Under the pieces are notes generated by a model, which ran no database searches, had not been told where the DNA came from, and worked only from the letters and a program-made list of their open reading frames with translations. From Campylobacter sp. (GTDB taxonomy: Bacteria > Campylobacterota > Campylobacteria > Campylobacterales > Campylobacteraceae), in contig JAILCJ010000075.1 of assembly GCA_024680445.1 (NCBI GenBank), positions 1 through 6,567 of the forward strand: 6,567 nt of DNA. The letters are read 5' to 3'. Below, in pieces: positions 5,176-6,567 of this stretch. The position numbers were made by a program, and so were the translations under genes. Each line of letters opens with the position of its first letter. The first letter of the stretch is position 1.

Positions 5176-6309
5176 ATGAAAATTTCTGAGATCAAAACTC
5201 CGGCTTATGTTTGTGAAGAGGCTAAATTACGCAAAAATTTGGAGATTTTAAAAAGAGTAAAAGATGAAAGTGGGGCAAAAATTTTTGTCGCATTAAAAGG
5301 TTTTGCGTTTAGCGGAGCGATGGACTTGCTTAACTCTTATCTTGACGGGGCGACTTGTAGCGGTTTGCATGAGGCAAAATACGCTGCAAAATACTTAAAA
5401 GGCGAGATTTGCACATATTCGCCGGCCTTTAAAGATGATGAAATCGATGAAATTTTAACTTTGTCTAGTGATGTTGTTTTTAATAGCTTTAATCAATGGA
5501 AAAAATATCGCCAAAAAGCCCTAAATTCTGGCGTGTCTTGCGGACTTCGCATAAATCCTGAAATTTCTTTATCGCCGTGCGAGGCTTACAATCCATGCGG
5601 AGAAAACAGCCGCCTTGGCGTAAGTTTGCGTAATTTTGAGCCAAACGAGCTTGAAGGCATTAGTGGTTTGCATTTTCACGCATTGTGTGAAGAATCAGCA
5701 CAAAGTTTGCAAGCTGTTTTGGCTGAGGTAGAGAAAAAATTTGGCAAATATCTTTCGCAAATGAAGTGGATAAATTTCGGCGGCGGACACCACATCACGC
5801 GTAAGGATTATGATGTTGATTTGCTTATCGAGCTTATAAAAAAATTTCGCGAAAAATACGGCGTTAGCGTCATACTAGAACCGGGCGAAGCGGTCGGCTG
5901 GGAGTGCGGATATTTGCTTGCTAGCGTGCTTGATATAGTCCAAAACGGGCGAAACATCGCTATACTTGACACCTCCGCCGAGGCACATATGCCAGATACC
6001 GTGCTTATGCCTTATAGACCGGCGGTAAGAGGCGAGTGTGAAGACGGCAAATTTGAATATCTTTTGGGTGGCAATACCTGCTTGGCTGGCGATATCATCG
6101 GACTTGCCGCAGGGCAGAGTCTGTATAAATTTTCGCATGAATTAAACATCGGCGATAAGATAATTTTTGAAGATCAAATTCATTACACCATAGTTAAAAA
6201 TACGACTTTTAATGGCATTAAGCTCCCTGATTTGGTGCTTTTAAAAGAAAACGGCGAAGCAAAAATCATAAGAAAATTTGACTTTGACGAGTATGAAAGA
6301 AGAAACTAA
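5176..6309 (+). CDS. nspC: Carboxynorspermidine/carboxyspermidine decarboxylase
   Basis: NspC is a PLP enzyme of the alanine-racemase-like (fold III) decarboxylases. In Campylobacter it decarboxylates carboxyspermidine, made from putrescine and aspartate beta-semialdehyde by a dehydrogenase not in this window, to give spermidine. The 377-aa product has the PLP lysine K41 (VALKGFAF), the barrel motifs RINPEIS (125-131), SRLG (145-148), GLHFHALCE (164-172) and NFGGGHH (200-206), and the phosphate-binding EPGEA (235-239). LGGNTCLAGD (297-306) holds the catalytic cysteine C302 and D306. DQIHYT (333-338) near the end is typical of NspC rather than of LysA, which has a different GPxCES signature. 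Length is normal. It may be transcribed together with dapB and purF, since no terminator or strong promoter is seen before it. Confidence 0.95.
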   Translation: MKISEIKTPAYVCEEAKLRKNLEILKRVKDESGAKIFVALKGFAFSGAMDLLNSYLDGATCSGLHEAKYAAKYLKGEICTYSPAFKDDEIDEILTLSSDVVFNSFNQWKKYRQKALNSGVSCGLRINPEISLSPCEAYNPCGENSRLGVSLRNFEPNELEGISGLHFHALCEESAQSLQAVLAEVEKKFGKYLSQMKWINFGGGHHITRKDYDVDLLIELIKKFREKYGVSVILEPGEAVGWECGYLLASVLDIVQNGRNIAILDTSAEAHMPDTVLMPYRPAVRGECEDGKFEYLLGGNTCLAGDIIGLAAGQSLYKFSHELNIGDKIIFEDQIHYTIVKNTTFNGIKLPDLVLLKENGEAKIIRKFDFDEYERRN

Positions 6310-6347
6310 ATTTGATGAAATTTAAAGCCAAATTTTAAAGTAATGAT

Positions 6348-6567
6348 ATGAAAAAATTTAAAATCTTTTTACTTTGTTTTATGTTTTCTTTTGCTTCTTG
6401 TCAAAAAAATTTAGACGATAAAGATACTTACATTGTAATAGCACCAAATGGTATGGAAGTTAAATTTGATAAAAATAGCAATCAAATTGTTTCAGAAAAT
6501 GAAATTCCAGGACATGTTAAAAATGATTTACTATCTAAATTAGTTCTAGACTCTCGTAAAATCCTAG
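6348..6567 (+). CDS. Putative lipoprotein, N-terminal part, runs off the window end
   Basis: The frame opens at ATG 6348 and continues without stop through the last base, giving 73 complete codons. The first 18 residues form a lipoprotein signal: basic KK-K, hydrophobic core IFLLCFMFSF, then lipobox F-A-S-C with C18 as the lipidated residue. The residue after C18 is Gln, so no inner-membrane retention signal is evident and an outer-membrane location is expected. The mature part begins QKNLDDKDTY, then IVIAPNGMEVKFDKNSNQ; I recognise no family. The preceding ATG at 6343 gives a stop after two codons. A weak AAAG (6337-6340) is the only ribosome binding site candidate. Its G+C is about 25% by hand count (54 of 220), against about 40-50% in samples of nspC, so it may be a recent arrival. 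Confidence 0.75.
   Translation, partial: MKKFKIFLLCFMFSFASCQKNLDDKDTYIVIAPNGMEVKFDKNSNQIVSENEIPGHVKNDLLSKLVLDSRKIL

Noticed and set aside
5875..6138. Minus-strand open frame within nspC
   Set aside because: Covers the conserved NspC motifs EPGEA and LGGNTCLAGD on the other strand; no support of its own.
5176..6309. Diaminopimelate decarboxylase (lysA) as the identity of this gene
   Set aside because: Proximity to dapB suggests it, but the LGGNTCLAGD and DQIHYT motifs and the 377-aa length fit NspC, and the LysA GPxCES signature is missing.
1..6567. tRNA, rRNA or other structured RNA genes
   Set aside because: No cloverleaf with a TTCGANTC-like arm or rRNA-like conserved stretch was seen in the non-coding parts.

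Overview
The window looks like chromosomal DNA of a Campylobacter (Campylobacterota). It is AT-rich, its intergenic DNA is built from words such as CAAATTTGA, and its promoters have a clear TATAAT with a poor -35. The PurF and NspC types and the adjacent dapB-purF pair match what I recall from C. jejuni. The HisIE protein is far longer than the roughly 207 aa I recall for C. jejuni, so a different species is likely (possibly of the concisus/curvus/showae group). That species guess is inference only. All recognisable genes are on the + strand.

Layout. Positions 1-137 are a leader with a promoter. At 138-1199 is hisIE, a bifunctional histidine-synthesis enzyme with a repeat-bearing linker of about 110 residues between its two domains and a second insertion inside the HisE domain. 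Positions 1200-1771 have no convincing gene; they hold a 204-bp tandem repeat (2.26 copies), a strong hairpin and five copies of a 12-bp palindrome. An open frame runs through it but is probably a by-product of the repeat. At 1772-2302 and 2303-2851 lie two directly abutting genes for small two-span membrane proteins that look like paralogues. Positions 2852-3022 hold weak inverted repeats and a promoter. Then come dapB (3023-3793) and purF (3797-5134), separated by 3 nt, and nspC (5176-6309) 41 nt further on. The window ends inside a lipoprotein gene starting at 6348, whose base composition is much more AT-rich than nspC.

How the genes fit together. HisIE carries out steps 2 and 3 of histidine synthesis. 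PurF commits PRPP to purine synthesis, and histidine synthesis also consumes PRPP and ATP, so these two share precursors. DapB works in the diaminopimelate/lysine route. NspC is the last enzyme of the carboxyspermidine route to spermidine used by Campylobacter. Both routes draw on L-aspartate beta-semialdehyde. dapB-purF-nspC is a plausible transcription unit from the promoter near 2986. The membrane pair and the lipoprotein have no assigned function.

I see no phage, CRISPR, transposase, toxin or defence genes. The points most worth a second look are the repeat linker in HisIE, the 204-bp repeat array, the paired membrane proteins with matching cysteines, the overlapping sigma70/sigma54-like promoter of hisIE, and the compositionally distinct lipoprotein gene.
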